From positions 39,969 to 103,968 of the forward strand of contig JASJDN010000003.1 in NCBI GenBank assembly GCA_030065205.1: a stretch of DNA of 64,000 nt, given 5' to 3'. Made by a program: the position numbers and the translations under genes. The notes under the pieces are model-generated. The model saw only the letters and a program-made list of their open reading frames with translations. It was not told where the DNA came from and did not search any database. The stretch is from Crocosphaera sp. GTDB taxonomy: Bacteria; Cyanobacteriota; Cyanobacteriia; Cyanobacteriales; Microcystaceae. Positions 54,562-63,892 of this stretch are shown in pieces (the first letter of the stretch is position 1; each line of letters opens with the position of its first letter).

Positions 54562-55047
54562 TGTTGTTAAAAATAGCTAGTTATCAGTACCAGGATAATA
54601 GTAACGGTTAGCGGTTAATCTGACTATTTCGTAAGTTTATTTATCCTAATGTCGGGCAGAATACCCCATCCTTCTACAAGGTATCGCTAAGTATAACAGT
54701 TCCTCTTTGACTCATAGCGGTTTTTATTTGAATTGTCATTTATTTAACGGAATCACCCTGGAAAGCAGAAGAATTAGAAAAGAGAAGAGCAGAAATATCC
54801 CATCGTAAGTTGGGAAGCCCACGCTATACTGCCTAGCAGTTAACGTGGGATGATGTCACTCCTTGATCGATGAGTGTCGTTGATGAATAATCAGTGGTCA
54901 CTAATCACTCAATTTTTCCTAAGAATTTATTGTATGGTCTGAACAAAGATTTATGATAGGAATAAGTTTCAACACTGTGTCATGCTTTTTTGTGAGGCAT
55001 CAAATCAACACTCAGTTACGAAACGCCCTCTATAAGCTAGAATTTCG
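54562..55047. other. Intergenic stretch with possible IS200/IS605 end
   Basis: No gene. 54818-54849 forms a bulged hairpin CCCACG...CGTGGG followed by GATGATGTCAC, reminiscent of an IS200/IS605 right end as at 2728 and 3194. A HAT-rich segment precedes the FHA gene. Confidence 0.35.
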
Positions 55048-55467
55048 GTGATTACTCTAACTTTACTTCATCCGACCAAAACCACACCTATCCAAAGTTG
55101 GACATTTGAGACAACAGCGACCATTCGTATTGGTCGTTCTACGGATAATGAGGTAGTTCTTTACAGTGCTGTCGTTTCTCGTCATCATTTAGAAATTCGC
55201 TACGAACAAAACCACTGGCAAGTGGTGAACTTGGGAACCAATGGGACTTATATCGATGGTAAATTAATTAGTCAAAAACAGGCCATAGACGGCATGATTA
55301 TTCGTTTAGCGAGTTCTGGTCCGACGATTCAAATTCATCTGTCACCAGAAACGTCATCCGTTCAACGTCAACTGGCTAAAATTAATCAATCTCATCCATC
55401 CCCTTCTGCTAAACAAAGAAAGTCATCGGTAGAAGACACAATTACCAATGACCCCAATAATGATTAG
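55048..55467 (+). CDS. FHA domain protein
   Basis: 139 residues from a GTG start. FHA core (about 5-90): IRIGRSTDNEVVLYSAVVSRHHLEIRYEQNHWQVVNLGTNGTYIDGK, with the phosphothreonine-binding R, S and H plus N-G-T residues. The Ser/Lys-rich tail is probably disordered. It would read phosphorylation by Ser/Thr kinases; the WD40 kinase at 40314 is one possible source. Confidence 0.9.
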   Translation: MITLTLLHPTKTTPIQSWTFETTATIRIGRSTDNEVVLYSAVVSRHHLEIRYEQNHWQVVNLGTNGTYIDGKLISQKQAIDGMIIRLASSGPTIQIHLSPETSSVQRQLAKINQSHPSPSAKQRKSSVEDTITNDPNND

Positions 55468-55574
55468 AAATTATTATGAAAAGCGAGGTACAAATTTTTA
55501 AATTTTAGGGAACACGAAGCAGTTAGAACAATGGATTATAGTTTATCTAAGACAGAAAAGGGATATTAATGACT

Positions 55575-56909
55575 TTATGCTGCTTTTGCCGTCTTGGCCT
55601 TGATTACATCTTTAGGAATTTTGATCCCTGACAAGTCTAAGCCATCAAACTGCAAGGCAGTCGCCACATGAAAATGTTCAAGAAAGTTAATTAACCACTG
55701 CATTTCACTTTCGTCAAAATCTTCATAATTCTTAAATAAAATAGCGAGTCGTTTTTCTAAAGCAAGAAGCATTCTTTGTTTTTTATCTCGCTTATCATGA
55801 GTATTGGGATCAATGGGATAACAATGAATGAGTTGCAAGAGAACATTTAAAGTTTTTTTGCTTCCCATGTTACTCAACATATCAATGAAGAAAAAATGAT
55901 TCTTTTCATCATCAATAATCAATAATTTAAAACAGTAATCAATGGCAATCTTAATTAAAGCTAAATCTGCTTTCGTATTATTATAACTTGATTCTTCACC
56001 GCCTAAGCTGGCCAGAAGTTTTTGAGTAACAAATGCTTGTTGATAATCGGGGGGGAACAAAGTGGTGATCACTTTATAAAGCATCATTTTACATTCTAAT
56101 AGAGATGCCTTTTCATAATAACTAGATACCATTAAGGCTCTCTCTTTAAATTTCTTTTCTGTTGCTTTATGATAACAAATAGAGTGATATAAAGACTCTT
56201 TAGAAAGTTGAGTCGGATTTTCCCAGTCTTTTCCCACTGTTCTCGATGCAAATGCTCCCGCTAAATCTTGATTATTATCTTTCATACTTTCTTGACGAAG
56301 ATAGCGATGTAAATTAACAGAATAGTTATTTACATATTGATCTTGTCTAACTTGGGTCGTTTGTCCAAAACTGGTATTTTCTGAAGCTCCTAAATAAAAA
56401 CTATAAAGATGAGGATAACGAATTAATCGTTGACCTAAGCGTTTTTTACGCTTCCAAGCTGGTTCATCTTCCTCCGTTTCTAACTTCTTATATTTATCAA
56501 CAGTTATCTTTAATCTCTCAAAAGCTGTTGGGGTATCAGGATCATCGTCTACTTGCTTTTTCTGAACAAAAAATGGTTCTAATGAGGGATAAATAGTGGG
56601 TTTTTCGGCTGCATTTTCTAAAATATCAATTAGACGATTTAAAGAGCCATAAAGATCATGTCTAAATCTTCTATCTAATCCTAAATTATTGATAAAATAA
56701 CAACAAACTCGGTTTAAAAAATAACTAATATTTTCAGGAATATTACGACAAATTTTTATCAAGGTACTAGAATCTTGTAGAAGTAATTCTTCTAGTTTAT
56801 CCAAATAAGTATCAGGCTTATTTTTAAAGTATTTGAAATAATCTTCAAATAGGCTTTCCTCTCTAGCTAAATTCTCAAAATCTTTTTGTAAGTGGGTAAC
56901 TGTAATCAT
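55575..56909 (-). CDS. Hypothetical protein, 444 residues
   Basis: Not recognised. Soluble, Lys/Glu/Tyr-rich and mostly helical by eye, no signal peptide, no membrane helix, no ATPase motif. Segments such as DDEPAWKRKKRLGQRLIRYPHLYSFYLGASENTSF and LLECKMMLYKVITTLFPPDYQQAFVTQKLL look well folded. An AAGGAG ribosome-binding site lies 7-8 bases before the ATG. Its 440-bp upstream region has TGATCA dyads (57093-57134), so the gene is probably regulated. Could be a lineage-specific scaffold. Confidence 0.75.
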   Translation of the reverse strand: MITVTHLQKDFENLAREESLFEDYFKYFKNKPDTYLDKLEELLLQDSSTLIKICRNIPENISYFLNRVCCYFINNLGLDRRFRHDLYGSLNRLIDILENAAEKPTIYPSLEPFFVQKKQVDDDPDTPTAFERLKITVDKYKKLETEEDEPAWKRKKRLGQRLIRYPHLYSFYLGASENTSFGQTTQVRQDQYVNNYSVNLHRYLRQESMKDNNQDLAGAFASRTVGKDWENPTQLSKESLYHSICYHKATEKKFKERALMVSSYYEKASLLECKMMLYKVITTLFPPDYQQAFVTQKLLASLGGEESSYNNTKADLALIKIAIDYCFKLLIIDDEKNHFFFIDMLSNMGSKKTLNVLLQLIHCYPIDPNTHDKRDKKQRMLLALEKRLAILFKNYEDFDESEMQWLINFLEHFHVATALQFDGLDLSGIKIPKDVIKAKTAKAA

Positions 56910-57092
56910 AGTTTTTCTCCTTGTTACTTTGTATTATCCCCCAAATTCCTTGATCGGTATGGATGTTAATCACTAGATATGAAAAAGTTCTATAAGTAGA
57001 ATCATCTCTCAACTTAATACCCAATATCCTTGATGGATTGGTGATCGTTTTGAGAATCTATTGTGATTAGTGTAACTGAGAAATACCTAAAA

Positions 57093-57134
57093 GATTGTGA
57101 TCATAATCTCTTGATAGTAGTGATCATGATCACT
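57093..57134 (-). promoter_or_regulatory. Paired TGATCA dyads, operator candidate
   Basis: GATTGTGATCATAATC (57093-57108) is a near-perfect dyad, and AGTGATCATGATCACT (57119-57134) is a perfect 16-bp palindrome; centres are about 26 bp apart. TGTGA-N-TCACA-like, so CRP-type binding is possible. Lies 190-225 bp upstream of the 444-residue gene; nothing else occupies 56910-57350. Confidence 0.45.
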
Positions 57135-57350
57135 GACTTTTTAATAACTTTAAATTAAGTGCTTTATTTACCCTCAAACATTATGTATTCTTAACTATGT
57201 AATTACCCTATTGAGTTACTATAAGTATAGTGCAATTGGGTTCAAACAGTTAACAATTCTGCTTATGTTGTCAGTAAAAGCCATAGATTGAAACTATGGT
57301 ATAATTTAGGATAGTAGTAGGGATTGAGGTGTTGAAATTAACAGCCCTAG

Positions 57351-58190
57351 TTAAAGAGAACTTTGTTGTTGTAATTTTTCCAGGGTTTCAAGACTGTGTT
57401 CAGCATTTTTGCTATTACCTTGTGCTTGAAATAATTCTGCTGCTTTTTTTAAATCTGCGATCGCTGTTTCTCTTTCCTCTAGTTTAAATCGAGTTACCCC
57501 TCGGTTATGATAAGCTTCGGCAAAATTGGGATTCAATTGAAGGGCTTTGTCATAGTCTTCAACTGCTTGTAAAGATTTGCCGATACGATTATAAGCTAAG
57601 GCACGATTGTAATATGCTTTAGGATTATTCTCGTTGAGGGCAATGGCTTGATTATAATCTAAGATGGCTGCTTGGTGCATTTGTAAATCATCTTTGGCAT
57701 TCCCTAAATAAATATAAAAGTCTGGGTAATTAGATTCTAGTTTAATAGCTTCAGAACAATCTTTAATCGCCTGTTCATGATTTTTGAGTTGATAGTAAGC
57801 ATAACAGCGATTACCATAAGCATAGGCAAAATCAGGTCTTAATTCTATGGCTTGATTATAGTCATCAATAGCCGATTCAAATTGCTCGAGAACTAAATAA
57901 GAATAGCCTCTATTGTAATACGCATCTGCATCAGTTTCATCGAGTTGAATGGATTCGCTAAAAGCGTCAATTGCTGCTTGATAGTTTCCTGCTTCGATCT
58001 CATCAACTCCTTTATTATACCAGTCCACAGCAGTCAAAGATGGTTCTTCTTCTGACTCCTCAGAAACATTATCTTGGGGAGTTTCTGGGACTTCTTGACT
58101 GAAACTATCAGCAAGGTTTAAAGTAATATTAGCTAAAAAGAAAATACTTCCTATTAATACAGTAATAGATAAGTTATTAAATTTAATCAT
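57351..58190 (-). CDS. Exported TPR protein
   Basis: 279 residues. Signal peptide (ITVLIGSIFFLANITLNLADS), an acidic Glu/Ser linker, then six TPRs (about 50-265) with repeated YYNRG/AYNRI signatures, e.g. DADAYYNRGYSYLVLEQFESAIDDYNQAIEL. Probably periplasmic or lumenal, assembling partners. Confidence 0.85.
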   Translation of the reverse strand: MIKFNNLSITVLIGSIFFLANITLNLADSFSQEVPETPQDNVSEESEEEPSLTAVDWYNKGVDEIEAGNYQAAIDAFSESIQLDETDADAYYNRGYSYLVLEQFESAIDDYNQAIELRPDFAYAYGNRCYAYYQLKNHEQAIKDCSEAIKLESNYPDFYIYLGNAKDDLQMHQAAILDYNQAIALNENNPKAYYNRALAYNRIGKSLQAVEDYDKALQLNPNFAEAYHNRGVTRFKLEERETAIADLKKAAELFQAQGNSKNAEHSLETLEKLQQQSSL

Positions 58191-58225
58191 GGGGTTTTAA
58201 TTAGACTAATTTATTTATTTTCTTA

Positions 58226-58885
58226 TTATAAATGACGTGGAGTAGAAACTGCAAGCACCCCTATAACCTTAATTCCTTGATTTCGTAAAATTCTGGCAGC
58301 TTCTTTAACAGTTGTTCCTGTGGTATAAATATCATCAACTAATAAAACAGGTTTAGATAAGGAATAATTTTGTAGAGATTTTCCTAATTTAAAGGACCCT
58401 TGAATATTTTTTTGTTTTTCTTCAAAAGTTAGACTAAACATAGCTTTTGTCTGACGTATTCTGATCAAACCCTGACTATTTAAAGGATATTTTGTCACTT
58501 GGCAAAATCCTTTTGCTATGATTTCTGATTGATTAAACCCTCTTATTTTTTGCTTACTCTCATGGATAGGAATAGGGATAATCAAAGGAGATATTTTCCG
58601 ATTAATTAAAGAATGGTTTTGCCAGGTTTCTGCCAGCCAAACCCCTAAAATCTCTCCAATTTGGGACTGTTTATCATATTTTAAAGCTGCGATCGCTCGT
58701 TTTAATTTACCATCGTACACTCCCCAAACAAATAAGGGTAAGTCTCCTTGCCAAAATCGTTGAGGCTTTTTTAATTGACAACTTTTTAATTGTTTTTGAC
58801 AATAATCACAAATTTCTTGATGGGTTGTTCTTTCACACAGAGGACAGTTTTCTTTTAGAAAAATTGATAAAATATTTTTTAACAT
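58226..58885 (-). CDS. comF: ComF family phosphoribosyltransferase-like protein
   Basis: 219 residues. N-terminal zinc-finger-like CPLCERTTHQEICDYC, then a PRTase fold with PIPIHESKQKIRGFNQSEIIAKGF and the PRPP loop VLLVDDIYTTGTTVKEAA. ComF proteins take part in DNA uptake, and natural competence is known in several cyanobacteria. Confidence 0.9.
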   Translation of the reverse strand: MLKNILSIFLKENCPLCERTTHQEICDYCQKQLKSCQLKKPQRFWQGDLPLFVWGVYDGKLKRAIAALKYDKQSQIGEILGVWLAETWQNHSLINRKISPLIIPIPIHESKQKIRGFNQSEIIAKGFCQVTKYPLNSQGLIRIRQTKAMFSLTFEEKQKNIQGSFKLGKSLQNYSLSKPVLLVDDIYTTGTTVKEAARILRNQGIKVIGVLAVSTPRHL

Positions 58886-59017
58886 AATTTATATGATATT
58901 GCATTTCAAATAAAAATTGTTGCACAAAATTTTATATTTATTTGATCAACATCTCGTTCTTGATCAATAGTTGATCAAGAACACAGTTTCATAACTTTTT
59001 AGAGTATTAAGACTATT

Positions 59018-59269
59018 TTAACTATTAGCAGGAGCTTCAGGATATAGACCTAATTCTTTAGCTAATTGACGAGCAACATGGATTAGAAATTTAGCTCCAT
59101 CGGGATTATTTTCGTGGGCCATCATGGTAGAAACTTGTACCAAAGATTCAATAAAACCCTGATCTAATAATTCACTGTTAGCAGTTAATACCTTGGGTTC
59201 CTCTCCATTGGGACAACGCATTAATTGATCGATTAAGTTAAAGTATTGTTCTTGACGAGATGGTGCCAT
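59018..59269 (-). CDS. Small conserved hypothetical protein
   Basis: 83 residues: RQEQYFNLIDQLMRCPNGEEPKVLTANSELLDQGFIESLVQVSTMMAHENNPDGAKFLIHVARQLAKEL. Helical, soluble, with AAGGAG 6-7 bases before the ATG. I believe this type is common in cyanobacteria but I do not know a function. Confidence 0.72.
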   Translation of the reverse strand: MAPSRQEQYFNLIDQLMRCPNGEEPKVLTANSELLDQGFIESLVQVSTMMAHENNPDGAKFLIHVARQLAKELGLYPEAPANS

Positions 59270-59433
59270 GATTTCTCCTTAAAAGATAAAGGGTAAAGCT
59301 TAAGCGCGGTGACTGATTTCATTCTAGTAGTAAGATTCTGGTTTTCTCGATAATTCTTAATATTTTTTTTGCAATCTAGAGAGTAGTTTCGGATTTATTT
59401 GTCGAGTCTTTTAGGAGTTTCCCAATACATCAA

Positions 59434-60336
59434 CTAATAGGTAATTAAAGGAATCCATTCATAACCATCAACAATTCCTTGAAAATAATCATTAATTGCT
59501 TCTCTCGAATAAGGGGTTACCCCTGTTTCTTCTCCGAACCACTTTTCATATATTTCTACCTGTTGAGGTTGATCACTAATAATTCCTTCCATAAACTTAA
59601 CTAAACTATAATTGACCATTCCTCGCCAAGCTGACTCATCTTCAGGAATCATACAAGCATACGCTTCATACATATAAGGAAACTCTGGAACGACTTCAAA
59701 CTGATCACCATTCTCTGTTTCTAATCTTAATCCCTGTAAAACAATCCCATCTCCTGCAATAGCTTCAATTTCCCCATTTCTGAGTTTTCGTAATCCTTCT
59801 GTTCTATCTTTAATAGGAATAAGAATTGCTGCCGGCTGTTGAATTTTTATAGCTTGTTCATTGGTTGTATTCGGAATTACTCCAATTCTACGACCAGCTA
59901 AAGAATCAATAGTACCTAAATTGCTGCCTTTTTTTCTAAAAATTTTTGTACCACTAGCAAAGTAACTCACTGAAAAATCCACAATTTCATCCCGTTCCCA
60001 AGTAAAAGTAGAAGATGCACACTCAATATCAATTTCTTTATTTTTAACCTTATCGAAGCGATTTTGTGGGGTAACTTCTACTAATTTTAGTTTAATAGGT
60101 TTGCCTAGTTTCTTTTCTATGTCCTGACGAATAATCTCTAAGACATCAATAGAATAACCGACCCATTCTCCCTTTTCATTAATGTAAGCAAAAGGAATGG
60201 CATCTTTACGAGTTCCTGCAGTAATAACTCCTGTTTGTTTGATTTTTTCTAGGATCTCTCCAGCCCAAGTTAAACTTTGAGATGTAGCCGTTAATAATAG
60301 TGTTAAAGCTAATAAAACAAATTTTTTCCTCATCAC
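59434..60336 (-). CDS. Amino acid ABC transporter substrate-binding protein
   Basis: 300 residues. Signal peptide (FVLLALTLLLTATSQSLTWA), then a SBP_bac_3 domain (GVITAGTRKDAIPFAYINEKGEWVGYSIDVLEII ... VTPQNRFDKVKNKEIDIECASSTFT ... VDFSVSYFASGT). Periplasmic polar or glutamate/aspartate-type binding. No permease or ATPase genes are nearby, so it may serve a remote Bgt/Nat-type transporter. Confidence 0.9.
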   Translation of the reverse strand: MMRKKFVLLALTLLLTATSQSLTWAGEILEKIKQTGVITAGTRKDAIPFAYINEKGEWVGYSIDVLEIIRQDIEKKLGKPIKLKLVEVTPQNRFDKVKNKEIDIECASSTFTWERDEIVDFSVSYFASGTKIFRKKGSNLGTIDSLAGRRIGVIPNTTNEQAIKIQQPAAILIPIKDRTEGLRKLRNGEIEAIAGDGIVLQGLRLETENGDQFEVVPEFPYMYEAYACMIPEDESAWRGMVNYSLVKFMEGIISDQPQQVEIYEKWFGEETGVTPYSREAINDYFQGIVDGYEWIPLITY

Positions 60337-60566
60337 TTTTTTCCTCTAACCATCTTATGGTCATCGACGGCAAAGCAGTCCACTAAGTTTCAAGTAAAAA
60401 TTGATCAAAGATTATTTTATTTTTATTTAGAAAAGTATTAACCTTTTTATGTTACCTATTCAACTATATTCTAGGAATGTCTATGGATTGTCCTCAATAT
60501 TCTACTGACAATATAAAAGAGATTTGCTATCGTAAACAATTAGAGACATAAAGGATCAATGCCACT

Positions 60567-60830
60567 GTGAGTTCTAATAATTTACCCAAAACCACTGCCT
60601 ATGTCCGTATTACTCAACAGTCTTGGCCGCAAGGACAAATGGAAGGCGAAGTCAGGGCCGCAGAATATCAATGGCGGTTTCGATGGCATTTTCGCCAAGG
60701 ACAATTATCAGTACAGCCGTCCTTAGGTCGTGCCTTAATTTATGAACCCTTGGGACGCTTTCTAGAACGCTCTGACTATCAATTGGAACCTGGGGGAGAT
60801 TATGAATTTACCCTGCGATCGCAGCTTTAA
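60567..60830 (+). CDS. DUF3146 family protein
   Basis: 87 residues from a GTG start. AYVRITQQSWPQGQMEGEVRAAEYQWRFRWHFRQGQLSVQPSLGRALIYEPLGRFLERSDYQLEPGGDYEFTLR matches DUF3146, a cyanobacteria-specific family of unknown role. Confidence 0.85.
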   Translation: MSSNNLPKTTAYVRITQQSWPQGQMEGEVRAAEYQWRFRWHFRQGQLSVQPSLGRALIYEPLGRFLERSDYQLEPGGDYEFTLRSQL

Positions 60831-61021
60831 CTATCATCTTTTTGTTAAGTTTTCTAACATCTTTGAGTAATTTAACATAAATTATATTGATCATTCCTTG
60901 GAGGTGATCAGAAATCTCACTAAACCTGTGATTTCGCTTACAGTCAGAAAAAAAAATTAGATTTATTCTAGATAATACATAGATGTTGTGTCTAAAATAA
61001 TCGTATGTTCGTGTTAAACAG

Positions 61022-61249
61022 ATGTCTAAATCTACTATTTTGTCCACTATCTGTACCAAAAGTCTGACTCAAGTTCTACCGTCCTGTAGCATTTCTATGT
61101 TAGTGTTATCTGGCTACTTTTCTATTCTCTTGGGTGGCTTAATGATTAGCTTGGGTGGTGCAATGTTTTACCAAGCGTTACGGTCTAGTCAAGAACACAA
61201 AACACAACAAACCTTTGTCGCTACATCAACTAATCTTCACACCTTTTAA
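61022..61249 (+). CDS. Small membrane protein, hypothetical
   Basis: 75 residues with one hydrophobic helix (SMLVLSGYFSILLGGLMISLGGAMFYQAL) and a polar tail. No recognised family and no clear ribosome-binding site. Its stop overlaps the stop of the convergent GDT1-like gene by three bases. Confidence 0.5.
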   Translation: MSKSTILSTICTKSLTQVLPSCSISMLVLSGYFSILLGGLMISLGGAMFYQALRSSQEHKTQQTFVATSTNLHTF

Positions 61250-61530
61250 TCTTCCTTAAATTCTGGCCATAATAGACGTAACGCCATCATTGCAAAGCCT
61301 ATGGCTGCCATCGCTTTTAATACCTTAGTCGGTAAAAATTGAGCAACCGTTCCTCCAGCAATCACGCCCAGGAAACTAGCTAAAATCAAGGCGGTAATTG
61401 AACCAAAAAAGACCGCACGAGGTGACTTAGAACTTCCCCCCAACGCGATTGCTGCCAATTGACTTTTATCACCAATTTCTGCTAAAAAAACAGTAATAAA
61501 ACTTAATCCAAATAATTGCCAATCCATCAT
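61246..61530 (-). CDS. GDT1/UPF0016 half-size manganese exporter subunit
   Basis: 94 residues with three membrane helices. VFLAEIGDKSQLAAIAL contains the E-x-G-D-K-S/T motif that binds Mn2+/Ca2+. Full-length GDT1/Mnx proteins have two such repeats; here each repeat is its own gene, 9 bp apart, matching the hemi manganese exchanger (Hmx1/Hmx2) arrangement described in cyanobacteria. Functional unit is presumably the heterodimer. Confidence 0.9.
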   Translation of the reverse strand: MMDWQLFGLSFITVFLAEIGDKSQLAAIALGGSSKSPRAVFFGSITALILASFLGVIAGGTVAQFLPTKVLKAMAAIGFAMMALRLLWPEFKED

Positions 61531-61539
61531 TGATTCCTT

Positions 61540-61899
61540 TTAACTATTTAACACATCCCCTACCAATAACCCTGTAATAATCAATAATAACAAAGCTACC
61601 GCAATATCTAACGTTTTTGGAGGTAAACGACGGGCTAACCAATAACCAATTAAAACCCCTAATAAGCTGGTAGCAATTAAAGCCACTGCTGCCCCGGCAA
61701 ACACAACCCAAGGAGACTGGGATTCTGCGCTAATTAAGAGGGTTGCTAATTGGGTTTTATCTCCCATTTCGGCTACAAAAATCGTTAAAAAGGTTGAACT
61801 AAAAACTGTCCAAAAACTCCATGATTTTTCATTTTTAGAGATAATATCTGGGGATGAATTGTTTTGCTCGTCGGTTTCTTTTGTTCCAGAAGCTGTCAT
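61540..61899 (-). CDS. GDT1/UPF0016 half-size manganese exporter subunit (second half)
   Basis: 119 residues: a polar N-terminal extension (about 30 residues), then three helices with FVAEMGDKTQLATLLI. Partner of 61246-61530. The two motifs (AEIGDKS and AEMGDKT) supply the two halves of the metal site. Exports Mn2+ from cytosol to thylakoid or periplasm, protecting against overload. Confidence 0.9.
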   Translation of the reverse strand: MTASGTKETDEQNNSSPDIISKNEKSWSFWTVFSSTFLTIFVAEMGDKTQLATLLISAESQSPWVVFAGAAVALIATSLLGVLIGYWLARRLPPKTLDIAVALLLLIITGLLVGDVLNS

Positions 61900-61929
61900 A
61901 ATTTACTGTTGTTTAAATTCAATAATTAA

Positions 61930-62301
61930 TTATTTACTGTCTTGATAAGCCATACCATTTGCTTCTGCATAACGTTCCATGAAACGCATAAACCGATCCC
62001 AATGCTCATCTTTTTCAATATCAAATCCACATCGAACTTCTTTTAATTCATCCCCTTCATCTCCTCCCCAAATAATCTTTAAGGAAGAAGGTGTAACACT
62101 AATTTCTCCTTCAGAATCAATTAAGCGTAAATCTCCGTAGGTTTGGGTTGTATAACTTCTAAACCGTTCTAGAGACTTTAAATTCTCAAAAATCATCAGG
62201 ACATTACGTATTCCTGTTTGTTTACTTCGTCTTAAACTCACATTACTTAACTCTTCAGATATACCAACAAAGAATTCAATGGAAGGAGTCACATCACTCA
62301 T
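61930..62301 (-). CDS. psb28: Photosystem II assembly factor Psb28 family
   Basis: 123 residues from ATG 62301 (MSDVTPSIEFFVG); an ATG at 62346 would add an unrelated leader. The ending HWDRFMRFMERYAEANGMAY is the Psb28 signature. NVSLRRSKQTGIRNVLMIFENL and SVTPSSLKIIWGGDEGDEL look more like the Psb28-2 paralogue than Psb28-1, an impression needing alignment. It binds cytoplasmic loops of PSII intermediates during assembly or repair. Confidence 0.88.
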   Translation of the reverse strand: MSDVTPSIEFFVGISEELSNVSLRRSKQTGIRNVLMIFENLKSLERFRSYTTQTYGDLRLIDSEGEISVTPSSLKIIWGGDEGDELKEVRCGFDIEKDEHWDRFMRFMERYAEANGMAYQDSK

Positions 62302-62393
62302 AATTAAAGTTTTTGATAGTTGCTTCACAATACAGATCAAAATCAAGGAAGAAATTGAAAAATAAAACTCAATTTCCTCCAGAAGTTCATAGC

Positions 62394-62507
62394 TTATTCA
62401 GCTTCGCCCCCTTGAATTTTGAGAATGAGAAAGCCCCAAGCTAAACCAAAAAGAACTAAAACCATTAAGGTAACAGCCCCGTTAAACATCATACTTTCAG
62501 CAGTCAT
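62394..62507 (-). CDS. petM: Cytochrome b6f complex subunit PetM
   Basis: 37 residues: [20 protein letters not shown] then [22 protein letters not shown] and GLAWGF-I-K-Q are PetM hallmarks. One thylakoid membrane helix. TAGGAG lies 6-7 bases before the ATG. Confidence 0.93.
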   Translation of the reverse strand: MTAESMMFNGAVTLMVLVLFGLAWGFLILKIQGGEAE

Positions 62508-62661
62508 TTTCGTTCTCCTAATTGAATAGATAAGTATTAATAATTGCGTGACAGTTTTAGCTTATCATTGAAGTTACCATTACGGTAAAGGCTGATCAAT
62601 TTTAGCTAAAAGCAAGCCATGATCCTATCAATATTGTAAAACATCAAGGTAAAATCACAAG

Positions 62662-63765
62662 ATGCCATCCTCTGACTCTCCACAACGTCAACGTCCTCAT
62701 TTAGCCTTAACCATGGGAGATCCCGCCAGTATTGGACCAGAAATTATCCTCAAAGCATTAGCGGACGGGAATCTTACCGAAACTTGCGATCTCACCGTCA
62801 TCGGAACGCGATCGCTTCTGAGTCAAACTTATCAGAAATTATACTCACAGGGACAACCCCTAGCCGATCCAGAGGCTTTATCGATGATTGATATACCCTT
62901 GGATGCTAACACCCTTAGGCAAATTATCCCAGGACAGGGTAATGCTGTCAGTGGAAAAGCGAGTTTTACTTATCTTGAGACAGCGATCGCCCATACCCTT
63001 GAGGGAAAATTCCACGGAATCGTTACGGCCCCTATTGCCAAGTCTTGTTGGAAAGCGGCAGGGTATGATTATCCAGGACAAACGGAGGTATTAGCAAAAA
63101 AAGCCCAAATTGATCGATATGGGATGTTATTTGTGGGGCGATCGCCTTATACGGGTTGGACGTTGAGAACCTTATTAGCGACCACTCACATCCCCTTAAA
63201 TCAAGTTTCTCAGACGTTAACTCCCCAATTAATGTCCCTAAAATTGGAGTTATTAATTAACTGTTTACAGCAAGATTTTGCCATTGAACATCCTAAAATT
63301 GTCATCTCAGGATTAAACCCCCATAGTGGAGAAAACGGGCAATTAGGAACAGAAGAAAAGGACTGGTTATTGCCTTGGTTAGAGACGGCAAAAAAACAAT
63401 ATCCGCAAGTAGAATTAATCGGCTTAATTCCCCCCGATACCATGTGGGTGAACCCGGCCAAAGCTTGGTATGGAAATCCTTTGAACGTGAGTCAAACAGG
63501 CGATCCTTCTAGAGATCAGACCACATTACGGATGAATCAGCCAGCCGATGCTTATTTAGCACTATATCACGATCAAGGGTTAATTCCGGTCAAATTAATG
63601 GCTTTTGATCAAGCGATTAATACCACGATTGGCTTACCCTTTATTCGGACTTCCCCTGATCATGGTACGGCCTTCGATATTGCGAGTAAAGGTATTGCTA
63701 GGGAAAGTAGTCTTAAAGCAGCTATCGAGTTAGCAGGGGAGTTAACGCAGCAACGATTAAAATAG
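62662..63765 (+). CDS. pdxA: 4-hydroxythreonine-4-phosphate dehydrogenase
   Basis: 367 residues, slightly long at the N-terminus. [80 protein letters not shown], and [15 protein letters not shown] are the PdxA motifs including metal-binding His residues. It acts in pyridoxal phosphate synthesis by the DXP-dependent route. Confidence 0.96.
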   Translation: MPSSDSPQRQRPHLALTMGDPASIGPEIILKALADGNLTETCDLTVIGTRSLLSQTYQKLYSQGQPLADPEALSMIDIPLDANTLRQIIPGQGNAVSGKASFTYLETAIAHTLEGKFHGIVTAPIAKSCWKAAGYDYPGQTEVLAKKAQIDRYGMLFVGRSPYTGWTLRTLLATTHIPLNQVSQTLTPQLMSLKLELLINCLQQDFAIEHPKIVISGLNPHSGENGQLGTEEKDWLLPWLETAKKQYPQVELIGLIPPDTMWVNPAKAWYGNPLNVSQTGDPSRDQTTLRMNQPADAYLALYHDQGLIPVKLMAFDQAINTTIGLPFIRTSPDHGTAFDIASKGIARESSLKAAIELAGELTQQRLK

Positions 63766-63892
63766 ATTTACATGAACTACCTACGCACGACGCTTTGCTT
63801 TGTGCGAGGTTTCTAACGTTTCAACTAAGCCACTTACCAAACAAGTCGGAAAAGCCTGCAAGATAGAGGTTGCTTATCCACGTCTAAAGACG

